In this document: one piece after another, positions 33,199 to 41,387 of the stretch
Layout: each line of letters begins with the position of its first letter
Position numbering within the stretch: the first letter of the stretch is position 1
Assembly (NCBI RefSeq): GCF_001404985.1
Contig: NZ_JRLF01000015.1
Span: forward strand, 124,001-188,000
Source: Flavobacterium aquidurense
GTDB taxonomy: Bacteria; Bacteroidota; Bacteroidia; Flavobacteriales; Flavobacteriaceae
Reading direction: 5' to 3'
DNA length: 64,000 nt
Notes under the pieces: generated by a model
Seen by the model: only the letters and a program-made list of their open reading frames with translations
The model's database searches: none
Told to the model about the DNA's origin: nothing
Translations under genes and position numbers: made by a program

Positions 33199-33654
33199 AT
33201 GTTAAAAACAGTCAATATACTTAATAAAAGAGCTCGATTTGATTATGAGATAATCGATACTTATACTGCCGGAATTGTTTTATCCGGTACAGAAATTAAA
33301 TCGATACGATTAGGAAAAGCTAATATCACAGAAAGTTTTTGTGAATTTAGTAATCTTGAACTGTTCGCAATTAATACTTACGTCGAAGAATATACGTTTG
33401 GAAACCAGTTCAATCATAAATCACGAAGCGAAAGAAAATTGCTTCTGAATAAAAAGGAATTAAAAAGCCTTCATAAAAGTGTTCAGGCAAAAGGACTTAC
33501 TATTGTTCCGCTAAAATTATTCACCAATGAAAAAGGACTTGCAAAATTGCAAATAGGCCTTTGTAAAGGAAAGAAAAATTACGACAAACGCGAATCTCTT
33601 AAGGAACAAGATACTAAACGCGATCTCGACCGAATAAAAAAAGCTTATAATTAA
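33199..33654 (+). CDS. smpB: SsrA-binding protein SmpB
   Basis: 151 residues. It binds tmRNA and takes part in trans-translation on stalled ribosomes. Motifs: ILNKRARFDYEIIDTYTAGIVLSGTEIKSIRLGKANI, the SERKLLLNKKELKSL segment and the basic C-terminal tail KGKKNYDKRESLKEQDTKRDLDRIKKAYN that enters the mRNA channel. Monocistronic, from a promoter directly upstream. The other rescue system in this window is prfH/rtcB at 43.4-46.8 kb. Confidence 0.97.
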   Translation: MLKTVNILNKRARFDYEIIDTYTAGIVLSGTEIKSIRLGKANITESFCEFSNLELFAINTYVEEYTFGNQFNHKSRSERKLLLNKKELKSLHKSVQAKGLTIVPLKLFTNEKGLAKLQIGLCKGKKNYDKRESLKEQDTKRDLDRIKKAYN

Positions 33655-33728
33655 AGTTATTTAGCTTACAGAAGTATTTCCTTACTTTTTATACGTATTT
33701 TTACTACAATAATTTTAAAAATTGTAAT

Positions 33729-34370
33729 ATGAAAAAATACTTAATTTTATTAATAACTGTTCTGGTCTTGTCAGGCTGTGGCAGCAATACTTCTATTGTA
33801 AATAGTTGGAGAGATCCAAAAATAACAGTCGCTCAGGAAAATTTTAAAAAAGTTTTAGTAGTAGCATTAGTAAAAGACGAAGCTTCGAGAAGAGTAACCG
33901 AAAACAGAATTGCTGCCAGTAATGAGATTTTCAAAACTTCTTATCAATACCTAAACGAAACAACTAAAAATCTCACACAAGAGCAGAAATTAAAAATATT
34001 GCAAGATGAGAATTTTGACGGAGTTATTACCTTGCGTTTGGTAAGCACAGAAAAAGAAACCAATTATGTTCCGGGAAGTTATACGGGTATGTATTACGGT
34101 GGATTTGATGGTTTATATACCGGAATGTACGGCTATGGTTTTGGAAATTGGTACGGAATGTACTCTCCTAATTTTTATGATCCGGGCTATTATCAGGAAA
34201 CTACTTCGTATATGGTAGAAACTAATATTTTTTCATTAAAAGAAAATAAACTAATCTGGACAGGAACTACAAAATCAGATTATGTCACAGATTTAGGATC
34301 CACGGTAGATGCAATCATGCAAGCTGTTGTGGGTGAAATGAGAAAAGATGGCTCTCTTCCTAAAAAATAA
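33729..34370 (+). CDS. Hypothetical lipoprotein (DUF4136-like N-half)
   Basis: 213 residues. Lipoprotein signal MKKYLILLITVLVLSGCGS with lipobox LSGC. The mature part begins NTSIVNSWRDPKITV and has a FKKVLVVALVKDEASRRVTENRIAAS segment, which resembles the starts of DUF4136-type lipoproteins. The centre is rich in Tyr and Gly (YYGGFDGLYTGMYGYGFGNWYGMYSPNFYDPGYYQE). The end, NIFSLKENKLIWTGTTKSDYVTDLGSTVDAIMQAVV, is again DUF4136-like. No enzymatic motif. It ends at a strong terminator. Confidence 0.8.
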   Translation: MKKYLILLITVLVLSGCGSNTSIVNSWRDPKITVAQENFKKVLVVALVKDEASRRVTENRIAASNEIFKTSYQYLNETTKNLTQEQKLKILQDENFDGVITLRLVSTEKETNYVPGSYTGMYYGGFDGLYTGMYGYGFGNWYGMYSPNFYDPGYYQETTSYMVETNIFSLKENKLIWTGTTKSDYVTDLGSTVDAIMQAVVGEMRKDGSLPKK

Positions 34371-34377
34371 CATATTT

Positions 34378-34406
34378 AAAGCAATATTTATAGTATTGCT
34401 TTTTTT
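34378..34406 (+). terminator. Terminator after lipoprotein gene
   Basis: AAAGCAATA / TATTGCTTT stem followed by a run of T. Confidence 0.85.
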
Positions 34407-34423
34407 AGCCTAAACAAAATGAC

Positions 34424-34440
34424 TTGTTTTGTCAAGACAA
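34424..34440. promoter_or_regulatory. Candidate XRE operator
   Basis: TTGTTTTGTCAAGACAA is a 17-bp near-perfect palindrome (one mismatched pair), 18 bases upstream of the XRE/Fic start at 34458. Placement suits autoregulation. Confidence 0.5.
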
Positions 34441-34457
34441 TTAAAAACATTATCATA

Positions 34458-35465
34458 ATGAAAACACTTCTTAAAAATGCAAGAGAGCAAAAGGGATTAA
34501 AAACTCGAGAAGTGGCACAAATACTTGGTATTGATCAAGCGTTAATAAGCAAATTTGAATCAGGAACCCGAAAACCAACCAGAGAACAAATTTCAAAACT
34601 TTCTCAACTTCTAGAGATTGATTTTGAGACCTTAATGATTGCATGGCTAAAAGAAAAAATTCTCTACGAAATTGGAGATGATGAATTTGCATTAAAAGCT
34701 CTTTTTCTTGCAGAACAAGAAATTCAGAGTAATAAAAAAATCATAAGCTCCTCTGTTTTATCAGGCATTCAAGTTGTTTTAGATGAAATTGAAGTTTTGA
34801 AAAAACAAATTACATCCTTTCAACATTTTGACTTACACAGAATTTCTAAAATATTAGAATTAGAATTTATTTCTGAAAGCAATCGCCTAAACGGAAACTC
34901 ATTAACTTTTCAGGAAACAAAATCAGTAATTAATGAAGGAGTAACAATTGCCGGAAAAACCATGTATGAGCATCTTGAAGCGGTTAATCTTCAGGAAACA
35001 ATCGCTTACATTAAAGACCTAAATCACAAAAAAACATCAATAAATGAAAAAGATTTTTTAACGATTCATAATTTACTTTTGAGAGGAATCAGCCCTGAAA
35101 ATTCTGGAAAGTATAAAAATGATTCTTTAATAATTCGTGAAATGAATTTGTTTTTTAATTGGTACGAAACTAATAAAAACAACTTGCATCCAATAGTTCT
35201 GGCTTCTGAAGCACATTTAAAAGTTATAACTATCAGTCCTTTTGAAAATGGAAATATGCAAATCGCAAACTTATTAATGAATTGGATATTGCTTCAACAT
35301 GGTTATGTTTTTGCAACTATACAAGGAAACGATGAAACCAAAGAAGAATATTTACACATTTTAGAAGCATGCAAGAACAAAAATGACAAATCTTTTTTAA
35401 TCAATTATATTCTCAGAATTGAAAAAGAAAATTTACTTCGGGCAATACAATTGGTTTCAAAATAA
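34458..35465 (+). CDS. XRE-family regulator fused to a degenerate Fic domain
   Basis: About 335 residues. The ATG at 34458 (MKTLLKNAREQKGLKTREVA) is preferred to the one at 34419 because it starts exactly at the XRE helix-turn-helix (residues about 1-60, VAQILGIDQALISKFESGTRKPT). Residues about 150-330 have a Fic fold: LHPIVLASEAHLKVITISPFENGNMQIANLLMNWILLQHGY. The catalytic motif HPFx(D/E)GNGRxxR here reads SPFENGNMQIAN, so the His is Ser and the Arg residues are gone. The inhibitory motif SxxIEGN reads ESNRLNGN, losing its Glu. AMPylation is therefore unlikely; it may serve as a ligand- or protein-sensing regulator. Confidence 0.88.
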   Translation: MKTLLKNAREQKGLKTREVAQILGIDQALISKFESGTRKPTREQISKLSQLLEIDFETLMIAWLKEKILYEIGDDEFALKALFLAEQEIQSNKKIISSSVLSGIQVVLDEIEVLKKQITSFQHFDLHRISKILELEFISESNRLNGNSLTFQETKSVINEGVTIAGKTMYEHLEAVNLQETIAYIKDLNHKKTSINEKDFLTIHNLLLRGISPENSGKYKNDSLIIREMNLFFNWYETNKNNLHPIVLASEAHLKVITISPFENGNMQIANLLMNWILLQHGYVFATIQGNDETKEEYLHILEACKNKNDKSFLINYILRIEKENLLRAIQLVSK

Positions 35466-35491
35466 AAAGACCCAACTAAATGGGTCTTTTT
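35464..35491. terminator. Bidirectional terminator, XRE/Fic and pcm
   Basis: AAAAAGACCCA / TGGGTCTTTTTT stem with loop ACTAAA between convergent genes. Confidence 0.9.
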
Positions 35492-35493
35492 TC

Positions 35494-36135
35494 TTAATTT
35501 TTATCTTCTAATAAAGGGACAAATCGAAATTCTCCAAATTCATGTTTTTCGAACTGCGTTTCGTTTTTACGAATTAACAAAGTCATAATCTGCACATCTT
35601 CTCCTAACGGAATAACAAGCCTTCCTCCTATTTTTAATTGCGCCATTAAAGGCTGAGGAATAAATGGCGCGCCTGCAGTAACAATTATACTATCAAACGG
35701 CGCATAACTTGGTAATCCTTTATAACCATCACCAAAAGACAAATGTTTGGGACGAATATTTAATTTAGGAAACAAATTTGAAGTTGTTTTAAACAACTCA
35801 TTTTGTCTTTCCACACTAAATACTTTAGCGCCAAGCATGCACAAAACAGCAGTTTGATAACCAGAACCGGTACCAATTTCCAGAATTTTATGTTCTTTTT
35901 TTACTTCTAATAATTGCGATTGAAAAGCAACAGTGTAAGGCTGTGATATCGTTTGCCCGGCTCCTATAGGAAATGCCTTATCCTGATAAGCATAATCTTC
36001 AAAACTGGAATTTAAAAAAAGGTGTCTTGGGATTTTTTTTATCGCATCCAAAACTGCTCTGTCAGTAATACCTTTTTGCTCTAAAGTGCTTACTAATTGA
36101 TTACGAAGTCCTTGATGTTTGGCAGTATCTTTCAA
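35494..36135 (-). CDS. pcm: Protein-L-isoaspartate O-methyltransferase
   Basis: 213 residues with a TTG start at 36135. It methylates isoaspartyl residues in damaged proteins, using SAM. Motifs: IPRHLFLNSSFEDYAYQDKAFPIGAGQTISQPYTVAFQ, EIGTGSGYQTAVLCMLG (SAM motif I), LSFGDGYKGLPSYAPFDSIIVTAGAPFIPQPLMAQLKIGGRLVIPLG. Complete. Convergent with XRE/Fic. Confidence 0.96.
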   Translation of the reverse strand: MKDTAKHQGLRNQLVSTLEQKGITDRAVLDAIKKIPRHLFLNSSFEDYAYQDKAFPIGAGQTISQPYTVAFQSQLLEVKKEHKILEIGTGSGYQTAVLCMLGAKVFSVERQNELFKTTSNLFPKLNIRPKHLSFGDGYKGLPSYAPFDSIIVTAGAPFIPQPLMAQLKIGGRLVIPLGEDVQIMTLLIRKNETQFEKHEFGEFRFVPLLEDKN

Positions 36136-36254
36136 AATGGGTAGGTTTTATTTTTGCAAAAATAAGAAAGTAAATAGTAAATCAAATATTGATTTTTAAT
36201 TATTAAATCGCTAAATCTTTACTACATTCATTTTCACGTTCGACAAATAAATTA

Positions 36255-36262
36255 TATTTTTG
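36255..36262 (+). promoter_or_regulatory. -7 box for the oxidoreductase gene
   Basis: TATTTTTG matches TAnnTTTG, 17 bases before the ATG at 36279. No -33 box recognised. Confidence 0.45.
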
Positions 36263-36278
36263 TTTAAAATACATTCTC

Positions 36279-37244
36279 ATGTTAAAAGTAGGAGTTTTAG
36301 GTGCTGGTCATCTTGGTAAAATACATTTACGCTTATTACAACAATCTGACAAATACGAATTAGTTGGATTTTACGACGAAAATCAGGAAAATGCCGAAAG
36401 AATATCAAAAGAATTTGGCTATAAAAACTTCAGTACTATTGCAAAATTAATCCACGCTGTGGATGTTATCGATATTGTAACTCCAACCCTCTCGCACTAT
36501 AAATGTGCTAAGGTAGCTATAAAATCAGGAAAGCATATTTTTATCGAAAAACCAATTGCCAATACGGTTCAGGAAGCTGAAGAAATTATTGCTTTAGCTA
36601 AAGAATATAATGTAAAAGGTCAGGTTGGTCATGTTGAGCGCTTTAATCCGGCGTTTATTGCTACAAAAAACATGATCGAAAATCCAATGTTTATAGAAAC
36701 ACATCGTCTGGCTGAATTTAATCCGCGTGGGACAGATGTACCTGTAGTTTTAGATTTAATGATCCATGATATTGATGCTATTTTAAGTGTTGTACATTCA
36801 AAGGTAAAAGATATTCACGCAAGCGGTGTTTCTGTAATTAGTGACACTCCGGATATTGCGAATGCCAGAATTGAATTCGAAAACGGATGTGTAGCTAATT
36901 TAACAGCAAGCAGAATTTCGATGAAAAACATGCGAAAAACACGCTTCTTTCAAAAAGATGCCTACATTTCAGTTGACTTTTTAGAGAAAAAATGTGAAGT
37001 AGTACGTATGAAAGATGCTCCTGAAATTCCCGGAGATTTTGATATGATTTTGCAAAATGCCGAAGGCGTAAAAAAACAAATCTATTTTACAAACCCTGAT
37101 GTTGAGCAAAACAATGCAATACTGGATGAGTTAGAATCATTTGCAAATGCAATAAAAACAGATACAACTCCAGTAGTAACACTTGAACAAGCTACAGATG
37201 CATTAAGAGTAGCATATCAGATTATTGACTGTTTCGATAAATAA
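36279..37244 (+). CDS. Gfo/Idh/MocA family NAD(P)-dependent oxidoreductase
   Basis: 321 residues. N-terminal Rossmann fold MLKVGVLGAGHLGKIHLRLL, with the family Lys in HIFIEKPIANTVQEAEEI, GHVERFNPAF and the His in VVLDLMIHDIDAILSVV typical of the active site. The C-terminal half is the usual beta-sheet domain. The substrate is not evident; the short acyl/nucleotide-sugar forms in the family share this layout. A 12-bp hairpin ends the unit (37271-37306). Confidence 0.92.
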   Translation: MLKVGVLGAGHLGKIHLRLLQQSDKYELVGFYDENQENAERISKEFGYKNFSTIAKLIHAVDVIDIVTPTLSHYKCAKVAIKSGKHIFIEKPIANTVQEAEEIIALAKEYNVKGQVGHVERFNPAFIATKNMIENPMFIETHRLAEFNPRGTDVPVVLDLMIHDIDAILSVVHSKVKDIHASGVSVISDTPDIANARIEFENGCVANLTASRISMKNMRKTRFFQKDAYISVDFLEKKCEVVRMKDAPEIPGDFDMILQNAEGVKKQIYFTNPDVEQNNAILDELESFANAIKTDTTPVVTLEQATDALRVAYQIIDCFDK

Positions 37245-37270
37245 ACAAAAAAAATAAACTCATTATTTTT

Positions 37271-37306
37271 AAGGTTTAAAGCGTACTTCAAAGGAGCTTT
37301 AAACCT
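37271..37306 (+). terminator. Hairpin after oxidoreductase gene
   Basis: AAGGTTTAAAGC / GCTTTAAACCTT 12-bp perfect stem, 12-base loop; the T-run that follows is weak (AACTTTT), so it may be an attenuating hairpin. Confidence 0.6.
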
Positions 37307-37336
37307 TAACTTTTAAAATTCAAATACCAAAATTAA

Positions 37337-38230
37337 ATGAAAACTATAGCTGTAATTGGTGCAGGAACAATGGGTAACGGAATTGCCCATACATTTGCAC
37401 AAAGTGGTTTTGTTGTTAAACTGATTGATGTTTCTGAGAAATCATTAGACAAAGGTATGGCAACTATTGCCGCAAATTTAGACAGAATGCTATCTAAAGG
37501 CACCATTACTCAGGAAGAAGTTGCAAAAACTATCACCAACATTATTACGTATACTGATATTAAGGATGGTGTTGTTGGTGTTGATTTAGTCGTTGAAGCC
37601 GCAACCGAAAATGTTGAACTAAAACTAAACATCTTCAAACAATTAAACGAAGCTTGTTCTCACAATACAATTTTAGCAACCAACACTTCTTCTATCTCCA
37701 TAACTCAAATTGGAGCCGTTGTTTCACATCCTGAACGTGTTATTGGCATGCACTTTATGAATCCGGTGCCAATTATGAAATTAGTAGAAATTATTCGCGG
37801 CTACAATACCAGCGATGAAGTCACTAAAATTATCATGGATTTATCTGAAAAATTAGGAAAAACTCCTGTTGAAGTAAATGATTATCCGGGCTTTGTAGCA
37901 AATAGAATTTTAATGCCTATGCTAAATGAAGCAATTGAAACGTTATATAATAAGGTAGCCGGCGTTTATGAAATTGATACTGTGATGAAATTAGGAATGG
38001 GACACCCAATGGGACCATTACAATTAGCTGATTTTATTGGTCTTGATGTTTGTCTTGCTATTTTGAATGTCATGTACGAAGGTTTCAAAAACCCTAAATA
38101 TGCCCCTTGCCCATTATTAGTAAATATGGTAAGAGCAGGAAAATTAGGTGTAAAATCAGGAGAAGGTTTTTATGATTACAGTGAAAGTAAAAAAGCAGAG
38201 AAAATCTCTAAGCAGTTTATTCTTTCATAA
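37337..38230 (+). CDS. 3-hydroxybutyryl-CoA (3-hydroxyacyl-CoA) dehydrogenase
   Basis: 297 residues. NAD-binding VIGAGTMGNGIAHTFAQSGF, substrate/catalytic ATNTSSISITQI and HFMNPVPIMKLVEII (His), PGFVANRILMPMLNEAI and MGHPMGPLQLADFIGLDV motifs. Length fits the single-domain PaaH/Hbd type, with no hydratase part. It oxidises or reduces 3-hydroxyacyl-CoA in fatty acid or aromatic acid breakdown, or in butyryl-CoA formation. It is followed 12 bases later by yggS on the same strand. Confidence 0.95.
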   Translation: MKTIAVIGAGTMGNGIAHTFAQSGFVVKLIDVSEKSLDKGMATIAANLDRMLSKGTITQEEVAKTITNIITYTDIKDGVVGVDLVVEAATENVELKLNIFKQLNEACSHNTILATNTSSISITQIGAVVSHPERVIGMHFMNPVPIMKLVEIIRGYNTSDEVTKIIMDLSEKLGKTPVEVNDYPGFVANRILMPMLNEAIETLYNKVAGVYEIDTVMKLGMGHPMGPLQLADFIGLDVCLAILNVMYEGFKNPKYAPCPLLVNMVRAGKLGVKSGEGFYDYSESKKAEKISKQFILS

Positions 38231-38242
38231 AAAAGAAATACC

Positions 38243-38914
38243 ATGTCGATAAAATCGAATTTAAATACTATAAAATCAAGCTTACCGGAACATGTAACTT
38301 TAGTTGCAGTTTCTAAAACCAAACCGGTTCCTGATTTGATGGAAGCCTACGAAGCCGGTCAGCGTATCTTTGGAGAAAACAAAATCCAGGAAATGGCTGA
38401 TAAATGGGAAGAAATGCCAAAAGATATTCAATGGCATATGATTGGTCATGTGCAAACGAATAAGGTAAAATTTATGGCACCATTTGTGAACCTAATTCAT
38501 GGTGTAGATAGTTTGAAATTATTGCAGGAGATTAATAAACAAGCTTTAAAAAACAATAGAATTATTGATTGTTTACTTCAGATATACATTGCCGAAGAAG
38601 AAACTAAATTTGGTTTGGATCAAAATGAACTAAATGAATTATTATCTTCATCAGAATTCAAAGAAATGAAAAATATTCGTATCTTAGGATTAATGGGAAT
38701 GGCAACTTTTACAGAAGACCAAAACCAGATTAAAAAAGAATTTACACATTTAAGATTTATTTTTGATTCATTAAAACATATTGACGGATACGGTAAAGAC
38801 GCACTGCAGTTCGTCTCTACAATTTCAATGGGAATGTCCGGCGACTATAAAATTGCTATAGAATGCGGAAGCACAATGGTTCGCATTGGAAGCAGCATTT
38901 TTGGCGGCCGTTGA
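38243..38914 (+). CDS. YggS family PLP homeostasis protein
   Basis: 223 residues. PLP-binding TIM-barrel protein of the YggS/PLPBP family. The PLP lysine is in LVAVSKTKPVPDLMEAYEAGQRIFGENKIQEM; further motifs are WHMIGHVQTNKVKFM, TKFGLDQNEL, LGLMGMATFTE and SMGMSGDYKIAIECGSTMVRIGSSIFG. It acts in vitamin B6 and amino acid homeostasis. Likely co-transcribed with the dehydrogenase gene upstream. Confidence 0.96.
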   Translation: MSIKSNLNTIKSSLPEHVTLVAVSKTKPVPDLMEAYEAGQRIFGENKIQEMADKWEEMPKDIQWHMIGHVQTNKVKFMAPFVNLIHGVDSLKLLQEINKQALKNNRIIDCLLQIYIAEEETKFGLDQNELNELLSSSEFKEMKNIRILGLMGMATFTEDQNQIKKEFTHLRFIFDSLKHIDGYGKDALQFVSTISMGMSGDYKIAIECGSTMVRIGSSIFGGR

Positions 38915-38940
38915 TTTTAAAAAACAAATACCTACCGTAA

Positions 38941-38958
38941 GACACACAGCTGTGCGTC
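38941..38958. repeat. GACxCACxGCxGTGCGTC palindromic repeat
   Basis: GACACACAGCTGTGCGTC, followed by TCTACAGAAAACTG. Related palindromes occur at 47380-47397 and 47444-47461 inside the MITE-like element, all followed by TCT(A)CA. Confidence 0.7.
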
Positions 38959-39002
38959 TCTACAGAAAACTGAATACTAAAAACCGAGACTGAATACTGA
39001 AT

Positions 39003-40364
39003 TTGTACGCAATACTAGACATAGAAACCACTGGAGGACAGTTTAATGAGGAAGGAATTACCGAAATCGCCATTTATAAATTTGATGGACATGAAGTAGT
39101 TGACCAATTTATTAGCCTCGTTAATCCTGAAATTCCGATTCAGCCTTTTGTGGTGAAGTTAACAGGAATTAATAATGCTATGCTGCGTTCAGCACCTAAG
39201 TTTTTTGAAGTTGCAAAACGAATCATCGAAATTACTTCTGATTGTATTATTGTTGCTCATAATGCTTCATTCGATTATAGAATCCTCCGTACTGAATTCA
39301 GACGTTTAGGTTACGATTTTGAAGCCAGAACCCTTTGTACTGTTGAACTTGCCAAAAAATTAATTCCGGAACAGCCTTCTTATAGTTTAGGAAAACTCGT
39401 TCGCGCACTTGGAATTCCAATGGCAGACAGACATCGTGCCAGCGGAGATGCAATGGCAACTACAAAGTTGTTTAAAATGCTTTTAGAAAAAGATTTAGAG
39501 AAAACCATCGTAAAAGATTTTATAAAACTGGAAATTGAAAAAGGAATTGCACCTAAATTTTTAGACATTTTGGCGCAAATGCCTACTAAAACAGGTATTT
39601 ACTACATTCACAATCAAGGCGGTAATTTAATTTATATTGGTAAAAGCCAAAACATAAAAAAGAGAGTCAATCAGCATTTTACAGGAATTACAACAAAAAG
39701 CAAAAAAATCCAAGCGGAAGTTTTTACCATAACATATGATGAAACCGGCAGCGAATTAATAGCATTACTGAAAGAAAGTGAAGAAATAAAAATAAACCGA
39801 CCAAGGCATAATCGTTCTCAACGAAAAACTATTTTTCAATATGCTTTATATTCTGAAAAAGATTCTAACGGATATATTAACCTAAAACTTGAAAAAGCAG
39901 ATGGACGTAAAAAAGAAATTACTTCATTTGCTACTTTGCAAGAAGGCAAAAATGCACTTTTTAAATTCACATCTAAATACCATTTATGCCAGAAACTAAC
40001 AGGATTATACCAAAGCAAAAAAGAATGTTTTCAATATAAAATAAAAGAATGCGATGGCGCTTGCATTGGCGAAATTACTCCTGAAGTTTACAATGCCAGA
40101 GTACAGCAATTTATATCTGAAAATAGCTTCGATAACAAAAGCATGATTCTTATTGACAGAGGACGTAATATAAATGAGAGAAGCGCTGTATTAATCGAAA
40201 ACGGAATATATCAGGGATATGCTTTCTATGATTTAAATTACCAGATTACAAATATCGAAATTCTAAAAAATATTTTAATCCCAATGCAGCACAATCGTGA
40301 TGTAAAAAATATTATCCAGAATTACATCCGTAAAAGCAAGTCGCTTAAAATACTTCATTTTTAA
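39003..40364 (+). CDS. DnaQ-like exonuclease fused to UvrC-type GIY-YIG endonuclease
   Basis: 453 residues with a TTG start (TTG TAC GCA ATA). Residues 1-170 are a DEDDh 3'-5' exonuclease: YAILDIETTGG (Exo I), VAHNASFDYRIL (Exo II) and HRASGDAMATTKLF (Exo III, with the H and D). Residues about 190-270 are the GIY-YIG domain of UvrC: TGIYYIHNQGGNLIYIGKSQNIKKRVNQHF. A Cys-bearing part follows (LCQKLTGLYQSKKECFQYKIKECDGACIGE, the UvrC Cys motif). No UvrC RNase H or HhH half is present. Such fusions (also in actinobacteria) are thought to take part in DNA repair together with UvrAB. Confidence 0.93.
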   Translation: MYAILDIETTGGQFNEEGITEIAIYKFDGHEVVDQFISLVNPEIPIQPFVVKLTGINNAMLRSAPKFFEVAKRIIEITSDCIIVAHNASFDYRILRTEFRRLGYDFEARTLCTVELAKKLIPEQPSYSLGKLVRALGIPMADRHRASGDAMATTKLFKMLLEKDLEKTIVKDFIKLEIEKGIAPKFLDILAQMPTKTGIYYIHNQGGNLIYIGKSQNIKKRVNQHFTGITTKSKKIQAEVFTITYDETGSELIALLKESEEIKINRPRHNRSQRKTIFQYALYSEKDSNGYINLKLEKADGRKKEITSFATLQEGKNALFKFTSKYHLCQKLTGLYQSKKECFQYKIKECDGACIGEITPEVYNARVQQFISENSFDNKSMILIDRGRNINERSAVLIENGIYQGYAFYDLNYQITNIEILKNILIPMQHNRDVKNIIQNYIRKSKSLKILHF

Positions 40365-40394
40365 CAAACAAAAACTTTCATTATCTTCGTAGAT

Positions 40395-41234
40395 ATGAAA
40401 AAAGCAAAGTCAAAATACGAAATCTTCCGCGAGAAAATCAAAATCATCCTTTATGGTACAAATACCATTTTAGGCCGCATGTTCGATTTGGTTTTATTGG
40501 GATTAATTCTATTGAGTGTTATTTTGATTATGATGGAAACGGTTCAGGGAATCAACCAAAAATATCATTATCAACTTTTTATCTGCGAATGGGTAATCAC
40601 CATATTTTTTACAATTGAATATATTTTAAGGATTATTTCGATTCAAAAGCCTGTGAAATATGTTTTTAGCTTCTATGGTATTATTGACTTATTGGCTGTT
40701 TTACCTATGTATTTATCAATATTTTTTCCCGGCGCCAGCATTTTATCTATTGTTAGAGCATTGCGTTTCTTTAGATTGTTCAAGATTTTACATATTCCGC
40801 AGATTTCACATCAATCTATACAACTTCGCGAAGCGATTGAAGCCAGTAAAGAAAAAATCCTAGTTTTTATTTATTTCGTCCTCATAAGTACTATAATCAT
40901 AGGCTCGATAATGTACTTGGTCGAAGGCAGAACATCAGGTTTTACCAGTATTCCCATGAGTATTTACTGGACCATTGTAACCCTGACAACAGTAGGTTAT
41001 GGCGATATTTCTCCTCAAACTCCGTTAGGTCAATTTATAGCAGCTTTAGTTATGATTTTAGGTTATGGAATTATAGCCGTACCTACAGGAATTGTAACTG
41101 CTGAATTCGCAAAAAGCAGCCTTAAAAATAATGCTGTCGGCACTAAAAAAACATGTACAAAATGTAATTCACAAGTGCATTTTGACAGCGCAAAATATTG
41201 TTACCAATGCGGAACTGAATTACCTGCTAATTAA
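40395..41234 (+). CDS. Voltage-gated K+ channel-type ion transporter with C-terminal zinc ribbon
   Basis: 279 residues. Six transmembrane segments: S1 (FDLVLLGLILLSVILIMM), S2-S3, an S4-like basic helix (IVRALRFFRLFKIL), S5, pore loop with selectivity filter TLTTVGYGDIS, and S6 (IAALVMILGYGIIAVPTGIVTAEF). The last 30 residues contain CTKCNSQVHFDSAKYCYQCG, two CxxC knuckles that make a zinc ribbon on the cytoplasmic end, an unusual addition. No RCK domain. Conducts K+, probably voltage-dependent. Confidence 0.92.
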   Translation: MKKAKSKYEIFREKIKIILYGTNTILGRMFDLVLLGLILLSVILIMMETVQGINQKYHYQLFICEWVITIFFTIEYILRIISIQKPVKYVFSFYGIIDLLAVLPMYLSIFFPGASILSIVRALRFFRLFKILHIPQISHQSIQLREAIEASKEKILVFIYFVLISTIIIGSIMYLVEGRTSGFTSIPMSIYWTIVTLTTVGYGDISPQTPLGQFIAALVMILGYGIIAVPTGIVTAEFAKSSLKNNAVGTKKTCTKCNSQVHFDSAKYCYQCGTELPAN

Positions 41235-41239
41235 TTTAA

Positions 41240-41380
41240 GAAGCTGTTTCCAGCTGTACATTACAACTCCTCCTTATCTTTGTTGTTTTTCTAAGGCATA
41301 AAAGGAGCTTCTAAAGTCGCTCTTTTATACCAAAAAAAACGAACAAATATAAGTCCGGGGTTTTCATTCCCATCCGGGCT
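41240..41380 (-). repeat. Dispersed hairpin repeat, copy C (long form)
   Basis: Reverse orientation relative to copies A and B. It starts GAAGCTGTTTCCAGCTGTAC and ends CATTCCCATCCGGGCT, just before miaA (ATG at 41388). It is about 141 bases rather than 76-79 and its middle part is different, so it is either a degenerate or an expanded copy. Confidence 0.55.
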
Positions 41381-41387
41381 AAAAAAT

